Below are positions 4,779 to 12,047 of a stretch of DNA of 13,086 bases, in pieces. Numbering within the stretch: position 1 is the first letter of the stretch; every line of letters starts with the position of its first letter. The position numbers and the translations under genes were made by a program. Under the pieces are notes generated by a model. It ran no database searches. It was not told the origin of the DNA and saw nothing but the letters and a program-made list of their open reading frames with translations. The stretch covers positions 1-13,086 of the forward strand of contig DAEF01000170.1 in assembly GCA_002495225.1 (NCBI GenBank), read 5' to 3'. The DNA comes from Methanoregulaceae archaeon UBA288. GTDB lineage: Archaea; Halobacteriota; Methanomicrobia; Methanomicrobiales; Methanospirillaceae.

Positions 4779-7130
4779 TCAGAGGTGGTTGAACAGCCAG
4801 ACGACGTCCGCGAAGTCGATCCGGCCGTTGCCGTTGTAGTCGAACGCCGCCACCGGCTCGTTCGCGGCGATCCAGGTCATCTGGTTGAAGAACAGCACGA
4901 CGTCCGCGAAGTCCTTCCGGCCGTTGCCGTTGACGTCGTCGTACAGCCCGTCGGCGTCGGTGTCCGTCGGGACGCCGGCGCCGCCCGGCAGCTGGATCAC
5001 CGGCGCCGTGCCGGCCCGCTCGAGCACGAGCACGGTGCCCATGGCGTACATGTTGTCGCCCTTCGACCCCGGGTCGAAGCTCTGGAGCCGGGCCGTGTTC
5101 GCGCCCCCGGCGAGTGCTGCCGTCACGTCGTACGTCGGGAAACCGACCTGGGGCCCGGAGAGGTACTCCGTCCAGAAGCCCGGGTACTCCTGCGCGTTGA
5201 AGAAGAACCGGCTCTTCCCGTTGTCGTTCGCGCTCGCCAGCACGGCGATCGCCCGGGCGCCCGTCACGCCCGTCGCGTTCACGCCGTCGAAGGTCGCGAA
5301 CGCGGTCGCCTCCTCGCTCGAGACCGAGTACTGCGCCTGGGACTGGAGCATGTCGAACCCCTCGTTGACCCAGATCGTCCGCTCGGTCGTCCCCGCGGGG
5401 TCGGCGTAGACCACGACCAGGCAGGCGCCGTACAGGGCGTAGGCGTTCCCCGCCTCCGGCGTGACGGTCATGGCGTTTTCCGCCGGGTCGAAGGATCCGG
5501 TCACGTCGTAGACATAGAGGCCGTACGGGTAGTCGTAGGCCCCGAAGCCCTTGGTGTCGCGGTAGGTCGCGACGGGTTCTGCCGTGTCGCCGTTGAACGA
5601 GAGGGTCCAGGCGGGGTCCGACCCCTTCTTGTTGTAGGCGTACGCCTGGTAGAGCCGGGCGCTCGCGACGGTCGCGTTGGGCGAAAGCGGCAGGTCCGCC
5701 GCGGACCAGGCGCAGGTCCGGGCCGTCCAACCGGCGGCGGCGTAGGTCGAGTTCCCCGCCGAGCAGCGCACGTCGACCGTCCCCTCGAACGGGCCGGCGC
5801 GGGTCACGAGGTCCGGGCCCCCGGTCCAGCGCGCACCCTTGTACCCGTTGTTGTAGACCGCGAGGTCCGTGGAGAGGGCATTGTTCGCCTCGTCGCCCTC
5901 GTCGACGGCGCTCGTCGAATCCGCCGTCGCGGTCACAGCGATCACGGCGCCGTCCGCCCGTAAGGACGGGTCGGACACGGTCACCGTCGCGGCGGCGCCC
6001 GCCTCGAGCGGGCCGACGTCCGCCGTGAGCACGGTCCCGCCGGCCTCGACCGAGAGCGTCGACGCGGGCGCGGCGGCGGTCCCGAGGTTGGTCACGTTCA
6101 CCGCGATCGCGTTCGTCTCGTTCGCGAAGAGGACGGTGCCGGCACCGGGGTTGGGCGCGATCGCCGTGATTGCGAGGTCGGGCGCCGCGGCCGGCGCCGG
6201 GGTCCGGACGGCGAGCGCGGCGAGGACCGCCTTGAACGAGCTCGCCCCGGTTCCGGGTCCCATCGAGAGCGTGCTCCCGGTCCCCGCCGTCACCGACGAC
6301 GTGACGTCCCAGGCGTTGCACTCGAGGAAATTCACCGGCGCGACCGGGTTCGCCCCGGCGAGCGCGCCGCCGTTGAATGTATAGGACCCGTCCCGGCTCG
6401 AGAGCGCCAGCGTGCCGAGGCGCGCCGAGGCGAAGCCCGCGGGGACACCGGACGTTTCGAACGCTGTCGTCGTCGGGGCCGTGGCGGCGTCGACCCAGGC
6501 ATGGCCCTGGTTGACCCAGTACCGCACCTGGTCCGCGTCGCCGTCGTTGTACGCAACGACGAGCGCGAGCAGCTTGAGCCGGCCGTCGAAGCTCTCCGTG
6601 CCGATCTGCGAGGTGTTCACGCGGGCCGACGGGGTGGTCGATGCGATGGCGGTGGTCACGTCGTACCATGCGAGGTAGTCGGAGTAGACGCGTGTGCAAT
6701 TGTCGTTGAGCACGTGGACCGTGCCGTCTGTCGAGTACCCGGCCCCCTGCATCGTCTCGGTGCCAAGCGCCGTTTCGTACGTCCCGTCCCCGTTCCCGTC
6801 GAACGCGACGGTGGTCGTGAGCGGCCAGTCGGCGGAGGCCGACCCTGCGTAGACGCTGACGTAGAGCCGGGCCCACGCGACGTTCGCGCCGGCGGCGCTG
6901 GCGGGCAGGGCGAAGGGCTGGGTGAACTCGCGCGACGACACGCCGGACGCCGGCTGGCTCCCCCACGGCACAGGCTGGTGGGCCGCGATGTGGAGGTCTC
7001 CCGAGACGGTGCCGCTCTGGACCGTCGCGAGCCGGCCGGGGGCCTCTGCGGCGGCCGTCCCGACGATGCAGAGGATGGCCGCCCCGATGACGAGCGCGGC
7101 CCGGATGTATACCTGTGGCAGTGATTGCAT
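4779..7130 (-). CDS. Secreted protein with two DUF3344-like units, a CARDB-like linker and a C-terminal dockerin
   Basis: A 783-residue exported protein. A signal peptide (about 1-28, AALVIGAAILCIVGTAAA) is followed by a first DUF3344-like unit (about 35-310, motifs WARLYVSVYA and YWVNQGH) and a CARDB-like beta-sandwich (about 317-425, PDLAITAIAPNPG and DEGDEANN). A second DUF3344-like unit spans about 435-705 (SARLYQAYAYN, IWVNEGFDML, SRFFFNAQEYPGF). The C-terminus is a dockerin-like pair of calcium-binding loops, DVNGNGRKDFADVVLFFN (732-749) and DYNGNGRIDFADVVWLFN (764-781). Dockerins bind cohesins or fold as calcium clasps, so this may dock onto a surface partner; no cohesin is seen here. 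Start ATG 7130 has GAGGTTC upstream. The gene lies 178 bp downstream of the ECF ATPase on the same strand, probably with its own promoter. DUF3344 has no established function; a surface binding role is inferred from the ECF context. Confidence 0.88.
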   Translation of the reverse strand: MQSLPQVYIRAALVIGAAILCIVGTAAAEAPGRLATVQSGTVSGDLHIAAHQPVPWGSQPASGVSSREFTQPFALPASAAGANVAWARLYVSVYAGSASADWPLTTTVAFDGNGDGTYETALGTETMQGAGYSTDGTVHVLNDNCTRVYSDYLAWYDVTTAIASTTPSARVNTSQIGTESFDGRLKLLALVVAYNDGDADQVRYWVNQGHAWVDAATAPTTTAFETSGVPAGFASARLGTLALSSRDGSYTFNGGALAGANPVAPVNFLECNAWDVTSSVTAGTGSTLSMGPGTGASSFKAVLAALAVRTPAPAAAPDLAITAIAPNPGAGTVLFANETNAIAVNVTNLGTAAAPASTLSVEAGGTVLTADVGPLEAGAAATVTVSDPSLRADGAVIAVTATADSTSAVDEGDEANNALSTDLAVYNNGYKGARWTGGPDLVTRAGPFEGTVDVRCSAGNSTYAAAGWTARTCAWSAADLPLSPNATVASARLYQAYAYNKKGSDPAWTLSFNGDTAEPVATYRDTKGFGAYDYPYGLYVYDVTGSFDPAENAMTVTPEAGNAYALYGACLVVVYADPAGTTERTIWVNEGFDMLQSQAQYSVSSEEATAFATFDGVNATGVTGARAIAVLASANDNGKSRFFFNAQEYPGFWTEYLSGPQVGFPTYDVTAALAGGANTARLQSFDPGSKGDNMYAMGTVLVLERAGTAPVIQLPGGAGVPTDTDADGLYDDVNGNGRKDFADVVLFFNQMTWIAANEPVAAFDYNGNGRIDFADVVWLFNHL

Positions 7131-7148
7131 GGCGAACCTCGAAGGTCT

Positions 7149-7210
7149 CCGGGTGGTCCCGCCGCGGAACGGCGCCTCCCCTCCCCTGGACGGTCACGGG
7201 AGTCACCCGG
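7149..7210 (-). promoter_or_regulatory. Structured 5' leader of the dockerin/DUF3344 gene
   Basis: CCGGGTG (7149-7155) and CACCCGG (7204-7210) are perfectly complementary and enclose 48 bases. These include an inner hairpin CGCCG/CGGCG (7160-7164 with 7170-7174). If transcription starts near 7220 (TATA-like box at 7243-7250), this fold fills the roughly 90-base leader and ends just before the ribosome binding site. It may control translation or stability. I could not match it to a known riboswitch. Confidence 0.4.
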
Positions 7211-7242
7211 CGCGGAACAGACAATAACTCTCGGTAATGTCT

Positions 7243-7250
7243 CTTAAAAA
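7243..7250 (-). promoter_or_regulatory. TATA-like box candidate for the dockerin/DUF3344 gene
   Basis: The minus strand reads TTTTTAAG within AATTTTTAAGAG (7241-7252), in an AT-rich patch between the ECF ATPase stop and this gene. It predicts a start near 7220. The T-run could also act as the terminator of the upstream ATPase transcript. Confidence 0.4.
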
Positions 7251-7308
7251 TTACTATTTGTCTTCGGTTTTTTCTTACGAATTAAAGAGGGGCTATGGAT
7301 TGGTAACA

Positions 7309-9042
7309 TCAGGCCCCGGTGTCGGTGGACGCCACCCTTGTTTCCTCGCCCTCGAGAGACCGCGCCGGGACGCGGGGGGCGGCGACGGGCGGTGGGTCGG
7401 CCGGGATCGAGGCGAGCAAATCGTCCGGGACCAGCGCCCCCGTCCACCCGAGCGCGCGCCCGAGGCGGACCGCGACGGGCGGGTGCCACCCCAGCGACTC
7501 GACCAGCCCGCCCCCGTAGAAGAGGGCCGAGGGCGTACCGTCGAAGAGCAGCCGGCCCCCCTTCACCACGAGCACCCGGTCGGCGTACGCGGCGACGAGC
7601 CCCAGGTCGTGCGTGATCAGCAGCACCGTCCTCCCCGCGCTGTGGAGCCCGGTCATCTCCTCCATCAGCGCGCGGAGGTGCCCACGGTCCTGGCCGGTCG
7701 TCGGCTCGTCGAGGACCAGGACGCCCGGCTCCATCGCCAGGATCGACGCGACGGCCACGCGCTGTCGCTGCCCTCGCGATAGGGACTGCGGCGGGCGGGC
7801 GGCGAACGCGGAGAGCCCGTGCTGCTCCATGGACCGAGCGGCGCGCTCTCCGGCGTCGGCGATGCCGTAGTTGGCGAGACCGAACCCGATCTCGCGGGCG
7901 ACGGTGTCCATGAAGAGCTGGTGGTCGGGGTTCTGGAAGAGGTACCCGGTCCGGCGGGCGAGCTCCGGGACCGATTCCTCGGCCGCGTCGCGGTCTCCCA
8001 CCAGCACCCGGCCCCGAGTGGGCCGGAGGAACCCGATCAGGTGGGCCGCCAGGGTCGACTTGCCCGCGCCGTTCGGGCCCACGATCGCGACGAACTCGCC
8101 CCGGTCCACCCGGAACGAGACGTCGTCGAGGACCCGGCGCCCGTCCCGCTCCGTCGTGACGTGCTCGAACGCGATGACGGGCGGGCCCGCCCGCCCCTCG
8201 CCTCCGCCCCGCGCCGGGGGCGGGCACGGCGTGCGCCGTTCGAGCGCGCCGAGCAGCACCCCGTCCGAGGCGTCGTCGAGCCCCAGAGCCCGGGCCAGCA
8301 CGTACCGCTGAGGCGGGCAGACCCCGATCGCCGCGAGCCGTCCCGCCGGGTCGGGGAGGGCCCCCGCCGGCGTGTCGTCCAGGATGAGCCGGCCCGCGTC
8401 CATCACCAGGAACCGGTCGGCGTACCCCGCGACGTCCTCGAGGTTGTGCTCGATCAGCAGCACGGTCACGCCCCGCTCCCGCAGGGCGGCGAGCGCCTCC
8501 AGGACCTCCCGCCGCCCCCCGGGGTCGAGGTCGGAGGTCGGTTCGTCCAGGACCAGCAGGCGGGGGCGCATGGCGAGCGCGCCGGCGATCGCGACGCGCT
8601 GCCGCTCGCCCCCGGAGAGGGTGGCGATCGCCCGGCCCGCGAGGTGGTCGCAGCCCGCCGCCACGAGCGCCTCGCCGACGCGCGCGCGTATCTCGCCGCG
8701 GGGCATGCCCAGGTTCTCCGGCCCGAACGCGACGTCCTCGAGGACGGTCGCGCCGAAGAACTGCAGATCCGGGTTCTGGAAGACCATCCCGACGCGCTGG
8801 GCCAGGTCGAGCACGGAGAGCGCGGAGGCCGGCTCGCCGTCGACCAGCACCGTCCCGGTCACTCCCTCGCGGATCAGGCCCTTGACCAGGGACGCCAGCG
8901 TGCTCTTGCCGCAGCCGCTCGGTCCGGTCAGGAGGACGAACTCACCCTCACCAACCTCGAACGAGACCGAATCGACGGCAGGCTGCGCCGCCCGGGGATA
9001 CGTATAACTGACCCCGTCGAGCACGAGGACTGTCCGTGTCAC
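7309..9042 (-). CDS. ecfA: ECF transporter ATPase, fused double A component (YkoD-like)
   Basis: A 577-residue protein with two complete ATPase domains in one chain, so it alone could form the A-A dimer that drives an ECF vitamin or metal importer. Domain 1 has Walker A GPSGCGKST (40-48), VFQNPDLQF (87-95), LSGGERQR (142-149), LLVLDE (162-167) and His199. Domain 2 has GPNGAGKST (322-330), LFQNPDHQLF (368-377), LSRGQRQR (421-428), LVLDEPTTGQD (442-452) and His478. The Q-loop QNPD is typical of ECF ATPases. The second signature reads LSRGQ instead of LSGGQ and its D-loop is TGQD, so the two sites are probably unequal. The start is taken as GTG 9042: the frame stays open upstream, but a TATA-like box at 9066-9073 suggests the message begins about at this codon. 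It is divergent from the T-component operon at 9137. The substrate depends on the S component. Confidence 0.93.
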   Translation of the reverse strand: MTRTVLVLDGVSYTYPRAAQPAVDSVSFEVGEGEFVLLTGPSGCGKSTLASLVKGLIREGVTGTVLVDGEPASALSVLDLAQRVGMVFQNPDLQFFGATVLEDVAFGPENLGMPRGEIRARVGEALVAAGCDHLAGRAIATLSGGERQRVAIAGALAMRPRLLVLDEPTSDLDPGGRREVLEALAALRERGVTVLLIEHNLEDVAGYADRFLVMDAGRLILDDTPAGALPDPAGRLAAIGVCPPQRYVLARALGLDDASDGVLLGALERRTPCPPPARGGGEGRAGPPVIAFEHVTTERDGRRVLDDVSFRVDRGEFVAIVGPNGAGKSTLAAHLIGFLRPTRGRVLVGDRDAAEESVPELARRTGYLFQNPDHQLFMDTVAREIGFGLANYGIADAGERAARSMEQHGLSAFAARPPQSLSRGQRQRVAVASILAMEPGVLVLDEPTTGQDRGHLRALMEEMTGLHSAGRTVLLITHDLGLVAAYADRVLVVKGGRLLFDGTPSALFYGGGLVESLGWHPPVAVRLGRALGWTGALVPDDLLASIPADPPPVAAPRVPARSLEGEETRVASTDTGA

Positions 9043-9065
9043 AATCCGTGACGTTGGTAGCACAG

Positions 9066-9073
9066 AGTAAATA
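9066..9073 (-). promoter_or_regulatory. TATA-like box for the ECF ATPase gene (probable leaderless message)
   Basis: The minus strand reads TATTTACT, within TTGTATTTAC. Its centre is about 27 bases from GTG 9042, the classic TATA-to-start distance in archaea, so the transcript would begin at or next to the start codon. No Shine-Dalgarno sequence precedes that codon, which agrees with a leaderless message. Confidence 0.5.
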
Positions 9074-9074
9074 C

Positions 9075-9110
9075 AATTATCGGCCGAAAATTTGATGCCG
9101 TAACGATAAT
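9075..9110. promoter_or_regulatory. Operator-like inverted repeats in the divergent ECF promoter region
   Basis: Two features overlap in the 94-bp gap. The first is an 18-bp palindrome with one mismatched pair (9075-9092), AATTATCGG facing CCGAAAATT. The second is a perfect 7-bp inverted repeat, ATTATCG (9076-9082) and CGATAAT (9104-9110), centres 28 bp apart. They lie next to the leftward TATA-like box and upstream of the rightward start, so one regulator could control both units. CGATAATAGG at 9104-9113 may also be the weak rightward TATA box for ATG 9137. Confidence 0.5.
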
Positions 9111-9136
9111 AGGGGATTACGTAGCATATCCAGCTG

Positions 9137-9997
9137 ATGTCGCTCCAGAGCCTCTTCCGGTCGTTCGAGCGCGAGACGGCCCTCCACCGCCTCGACCCCA
9201 GGACCAAGCTGCTCTGGGTCCTCTCCGTCTCCGTCGCGGCGGTCCTCCTGGGCACGCCCCTCCTGCTCGGGCTGCTCGTCCTCTCGACCGTCCCGTTCTG
9301 GGCGGTGCTCCGGCCGTCGCGCGGGCAGGTGCGGTCGCTCCTGCTCATCTTCGCCTCCATCGCCGCCGGGGTGGTCCTCTCACAGGCCTTCTTCTACTAC
9401 TGGGGCACCGGGCCGCAGCTCGTGATCGTCCCGGCCGACGCGCCCGTCATCGGCCCGCTCACGGGCGGGATCGCGGTCTACCTGAACGGCGTCTGGTACG
9501 GCCTCGTCCAGTCCTTCCGCTTCATCGCGAGCGCGAGCGCCGCCCTCACCCTCGTGGCGTCCACGCGCCCGGGCGACCTGGTCGCCGCCCTCTCCTCGAT
9601 CATCCCCGCCCGGAAAGGGCGGCGGCCCGTCGGGCTGCCGCTCGAGATCGCGTTCATGGTCTCTGCCGCCGTCTCGTTCGCCCCGGTGCTCATCGGCGAG
9701 ACCGAGCAGATCATGCGGGCCATGCAGGCGCGCGGGCTCGACCTCCGGGGCGTCACAGGGATGGGGCGGGGGCTCTCGTACCTCTTCTTCCCCCTGGTCC
9801 TCGGTCTCCTGCGCTCAGGGCGGCAGCTGGCCCTCGCGGCGGACGCCCGGGCCTTCCGGGCGACGCGGGACCGGACCTCGCTGGTCGAGCTCCGGGCCGG
9901 GCGGGGCGACTACCTCCTCGCCGGCTACGCGGCATCGCTGATCGCGCTGGCGGCCTTTCTCTCCGCCACGGGCTACGGCGGGAGCGTGCTGCTATGA
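9137..9997 (+). CDS. ecfT: ECF transporter transmembrane T component (CbiQ/EcfT/YkoC family)
   Basis: A 286-residue membrane protein that would couple ATP hydrolysis in the A subunits to the substrate-binding S subunit. The opening ERETALHRLDPRTKLL (11-26) is typical of CbiQ/EcfT. Hydrophobic segments follow at about 27-58, 67-88, 110-140, 170-188, 214-228 and 258-278. The diagnostic coupling motif Ala-Arg-Gly is seen in MRAMQARGLDLRG (193-205), and a second Ala-Arg-Ala motif in ADARAFR (235-241). No Shine-Dalgarno sequence precedes ATG 9137, so a leaderless or short-leader start is likely. It is the first gene of a rightward operon; its stop overlaps the next start by four bases (ATGA at 9994-9997). 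It is divergent from the fused ATPase gene, which supplies its motor. Confidence 0.93.
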   Translation: MSLQSLFRSFERETALHRLDPRTKLLWVLSVSVAAVLLGTPLLLGLLVLSTVPFWAVLRPSRGQVRSLLLIFASIAAGVVLSQAFFYYWGTGPQLVIVPADAPVIGPLTGGIAVYLNGVWYGLVQSFRFIASASAALTLVASTRPGDLVAALSSIIPARKGRRPVGLPLEIAFMVSAAVSFAPVLIGETEQIMRAMQARGLDLRGVTGMGRGLSYLFFPLVLGLLRSGRQLALAADARAFRATRDRTSLVELRAGRGDYLLAGYAASLIALAAFLSATGYGGSVLL

Positions 9998-10953
9998 CCC
10001 GGGGCGCCGCCGCCATCGCCCTCGCCCTCCTGCTCCTCCTCGCGCCGCCCGCGGCGGCGGGCGAGTGGCGCGGTGCGGGGAGCCCGCTCGCCCTCGTCGC
10101 GGAGGGCACGGTCCACGGCACTGTCTTGACGGGCGGCGGGCACGGGTACACCTCCGAGAACCCCTATGCCGAGTACGCGGAGCTCCCGGCGGGCACCGTG
10201 ACCTTCGCCCGGCTCTCGGTCCCGGTCTGGAACTACAACGAGGCCGACACCCTCGACGTCCTGGTGAACGGGCAGGCCCTCCCCTGGGAGGGCGCCCCCC
10301 GGATCGTCTCGGCGTGGGGCGTCGCCTCGTACCTCTTCGACGCGTCCGGCGCCGCCCGCCCCGGCACGAACGCCCTCGAGGCCCGGTATGTCAACGAGAA
10401 CGGCGGGCCGTACGGGCTGTACCTGACCGCCGTGGTCGAGAACCAAACCATGCCGCTCACCCGGTTCTTCGTCTACGAGGGGAACGCCGCCCTCGGCCCC
10501 GCGACCCGGCTCGACCGCGAGGTCGTCGAGGTCGACGCCGTCGTCGAGACGGAAGGGCTCGTGAACGCGACCCTCGCGACGATGCAGATCGCCGGGACGG
10601 CCGGCGAGCGCGACCGCCTGCTCTTCAACGACCATCTCCTCGGCGAGGACGTCGGGCGGGCGAAGACCGGGCCGTACCTCGACGTCGACACCTTCGACGT
10701 CACGCCGTACGTGAACGCGACCGGCAACCGGGTCGTCTTCGAGCGCGGGGACGAGACCTACATCCACCCCTTCGCCGCGGCGCTGGTGCTGACCTACGCT
10801 GACGGGACGGGCGTGCCCGGGACCGGGGTCACGGTCCACGAGCCCGGGCGGTCCGGGGGAGGCGGGGTCCCGCTCCCGGTCGTCGGGGTCCTTCTCCTCT
10901 GCGTCGCCGGCGCGGGGTACCTCTTCTTCGACCGGCGGAGGCGGCGGCCATGA
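9994..10953 (+). CDS. Membrane-anchored secreted DUF3344 protein
   Basis: A 319-residue protein with a signal peptide (1-22, AIALALLLLLAPPAAAG). The extracellular DUF3344-like body covers about 35-270. A Gly-rich spacer (288-291), one transmembrane helix (about 293-311) and the stop-transfer tail DRRRRRP follow, so it should sit outside the cell held by its C-terminus. Family markers shared with the two other DUF3344 genes here are HGTVLTGGGHG (41-51), TFARLSVPVW (70-79), FFVYEGNAALG (158-168), DRLLFNDHLLG (207-217) and YLDVDTFDVTPYV (228-240). It overlaps the T-component gene and the S-component gene by four bases on each side, so its translation is tied to the transporter. This position suggests a substrate-capturing partner of the ECF importer. 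The function of DUF3344 is otherwise unknown. Confidence 0.88.
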   Translation: MTRGAAAIALALLLLLAPPAAAGEWRGAGSPLALVAEGTVHGTVLTGGGHGYTSENPYAEYAELPAGTVTFARLSVPVWNYNEADTLDVLVNGQALPWEGAPRIVSAWGVASYLFDASGAARPGTNALEARYVNENGGPYGLYLTAVVENQTMPLTRFFVYEGNAALGPATRLDREVVEVDAVVETEGLVNATLATMQIAGTAGERDRLLFNDHLLGEDVGRAKTGPYLDVDTFDVTPYVNATGNRVVFERGDETYIHPFAAALVLTYADGTGVPGTGVTVHEPGRSGGGGVPLPVVGVLLLCVAGAGYLFFDRRRRRP

Positions 10954-12047
10954 GGGGCGCGACGGCTGCGCTCCTGCTCCTGCTCGCGGCCGCCCTGCTC
11001 GTCCCCGCCGCGCTCGCCGCGGACGGCCCGCTCGCGATCACGGTCGAGGTTCCGGTCAAGAACCAGCAGATCTACGCCGCCGACACCCTCGTCGCCGGGA
11101 CATCGTGGGACGAGCGCGTCCGGGTCACCGTCAGCAATACCGGCGGCACGCCCATCTCTGACCTCGAGGTCCGGGTCGGAGTCCCGCTCGGGATGCCCGT
11201 CTCGGTCCCGCAGCAGCCGCTGCCGGGCGTGACAGCGGAGAACGGGACAGTCCGGGCCATGGTGCCATCGCTCGGCCCGGGGGAGTCGGCGAACCTCACC
11301 TTCGGGGTCCGCCCGCCCGCCTCGGTCGAGTACCGGACCCCCGCGGTCTTCGAGGTCACCGCGACCTACCTGGTCGACGGCGCGGGGCAGACGACCACCG
11401 CGTCCCACGAGACGGCGGTGGTCCCGCCCCTCTCGTGGGTCACGTACGGCACGATCGGGTCGAGCCTGCTCGTCCTGGTGGCCGCCGTGCTCTTCTTCCG
11501 CCGGTCGACCGTGCTCACGCGCTTCTCGACAAGCGACCTCGTGACGATCGCGCTGATCGCGGCGCTGCTCGGCGTGGTCTTCCGCTGGTTCTGGCAGACC
11601 TTCAACGACCTCCTCGGCCCCTTCGGCGGGCTGCTCTTCACGGTCCCGACGGCCGTGCTCGTCGTCCTCGCGGTCCACCTGGTCCGCAAGCCCGGCACGG
11701 CGACCCTGCTCTTCTTCGTCCAGGAGCTCGTGGCCATGGTGGTCTGGGGGACGAACATCCTGCTCTGGCTCGGCTGGTACCTGATGGAGGGGGTTGCCGT
11801 CGACCTTCTCTGCCTCGTCCTGGGCGGCGACTACGCAGACCGCCGCGCGACGGCGGTCGGGATCGGCATCATCCGCGGGGTCGTCTCGTACGGCGCCTTC
11901 TACTTCCTCTTCGCGCCGGCGGTCTGGCACATCGCGTACGCCCCGTGGTACGGCTTCCTCCAGGTGGGCCTCGCCGTCCTCGGGGGCGTCATCGGCGGGT
12001 GGATCGGCTACTCGACGGCGGTCAAGGTCCGGGGAGCGATGCCGTGA
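10950..12047 (+). CDS. ECF S component (YkoE-like) fused to an N-terminal extracellular beta-rich domain
   Basis: A 365-residue protein in two parts. Residues 1-23 are a signal peptide, and 25-160 form an extracellular beta-sandwich resembling NEW3/CARDB-type domains (RVTVSNTGGTPISDLEVRVG, SLGPGESANLTFGV). After a helix at about 166-183 and Arg-Arg, a compact membrane domain (about 193-360) has roughly six helices. Segments such as TSDLVTIALIAALLGVVF, LLGPFGGLLF and HLVRKPGTATLLF recall the YkoE family of ECF S components, which bind thiamin or its hydroxymethylpyrimidine precursor; that match is from memory and moderate. S components are normally small (about 180-200 residues) with no large outer domain, so this fusion is unusual. 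ATG 10950 overlaps the preceding gene by four bases and has GGAGG upstream. Substrate unknown. Confidence 0.78.
   Translation: MRGATAALLLLLAAALLVPAALAADGPLAITVEVPVKNQQIYAADTLVAGTSWDERVRVTVSNTGGTPISDLEVRVGVPLGMPVSVPQQPLPGVTAENGTVRAMVPSLGPGESANLTFGVRPPASVEYRTPAVFEVTATYLVDGAGQTTTASHETAVVPPLSWVTYGTIGSSLLVLVAAVLFFRRSTVLTRFSTSDLVTIALIAALLGVVFRWFWQTFNDLLGPFGGLLFTVPTAVLVVLAVHLVRKPGTATLLFFVQELVAMVVWGTNILLWLGWYLMEGVAVDLLCLVLGGDYADRRATAVGIGIIRGVVSYGAFYFLFAPAVWHIAYAPWYGFLQVGLAVLGGVIGGWIGYSTAVKVRGAMP

Noticed and set aside
4779..7130. Cellulosome component because of the dockerin
   Set aside because: There is no catalytic carbohydrate-active domain and no cohesin in view; the rest of the protein is DUF3344- and CARDB-like. 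Archaeal dockerins are known outside cellulosomes.
3760..7224. Minus-strand open frame of 1154 residues
   Set aside because: It runs antisense to the PP-loop gene and out of frame through the dockerin/DUF3344 gene. The composition is extremely Arg-rich and no motif is recognisable.
7819..9051. Plus-strand open frame of about 410 residues opposite the ECF ATPase
   Set aside because: The opposite strand encodes complete ATPase motifs twice; this frame has only biased composition.
9043..9136. TPP or other riboswitch for the ECF system
   Set aside because: Both messages seem to start at or near their first codon, so there is no room for an aptamer, and I see no known riboswitch core.
9043..9360. 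N-terminal extension of the ECF ATPase up to an ATG at 9360
   Set aside because: It would run through the divergent promoter region and antisense to the T-component gene, and adds 106 residues before a normal ECF ATPase beginning. GTG 9042 fits the family length.
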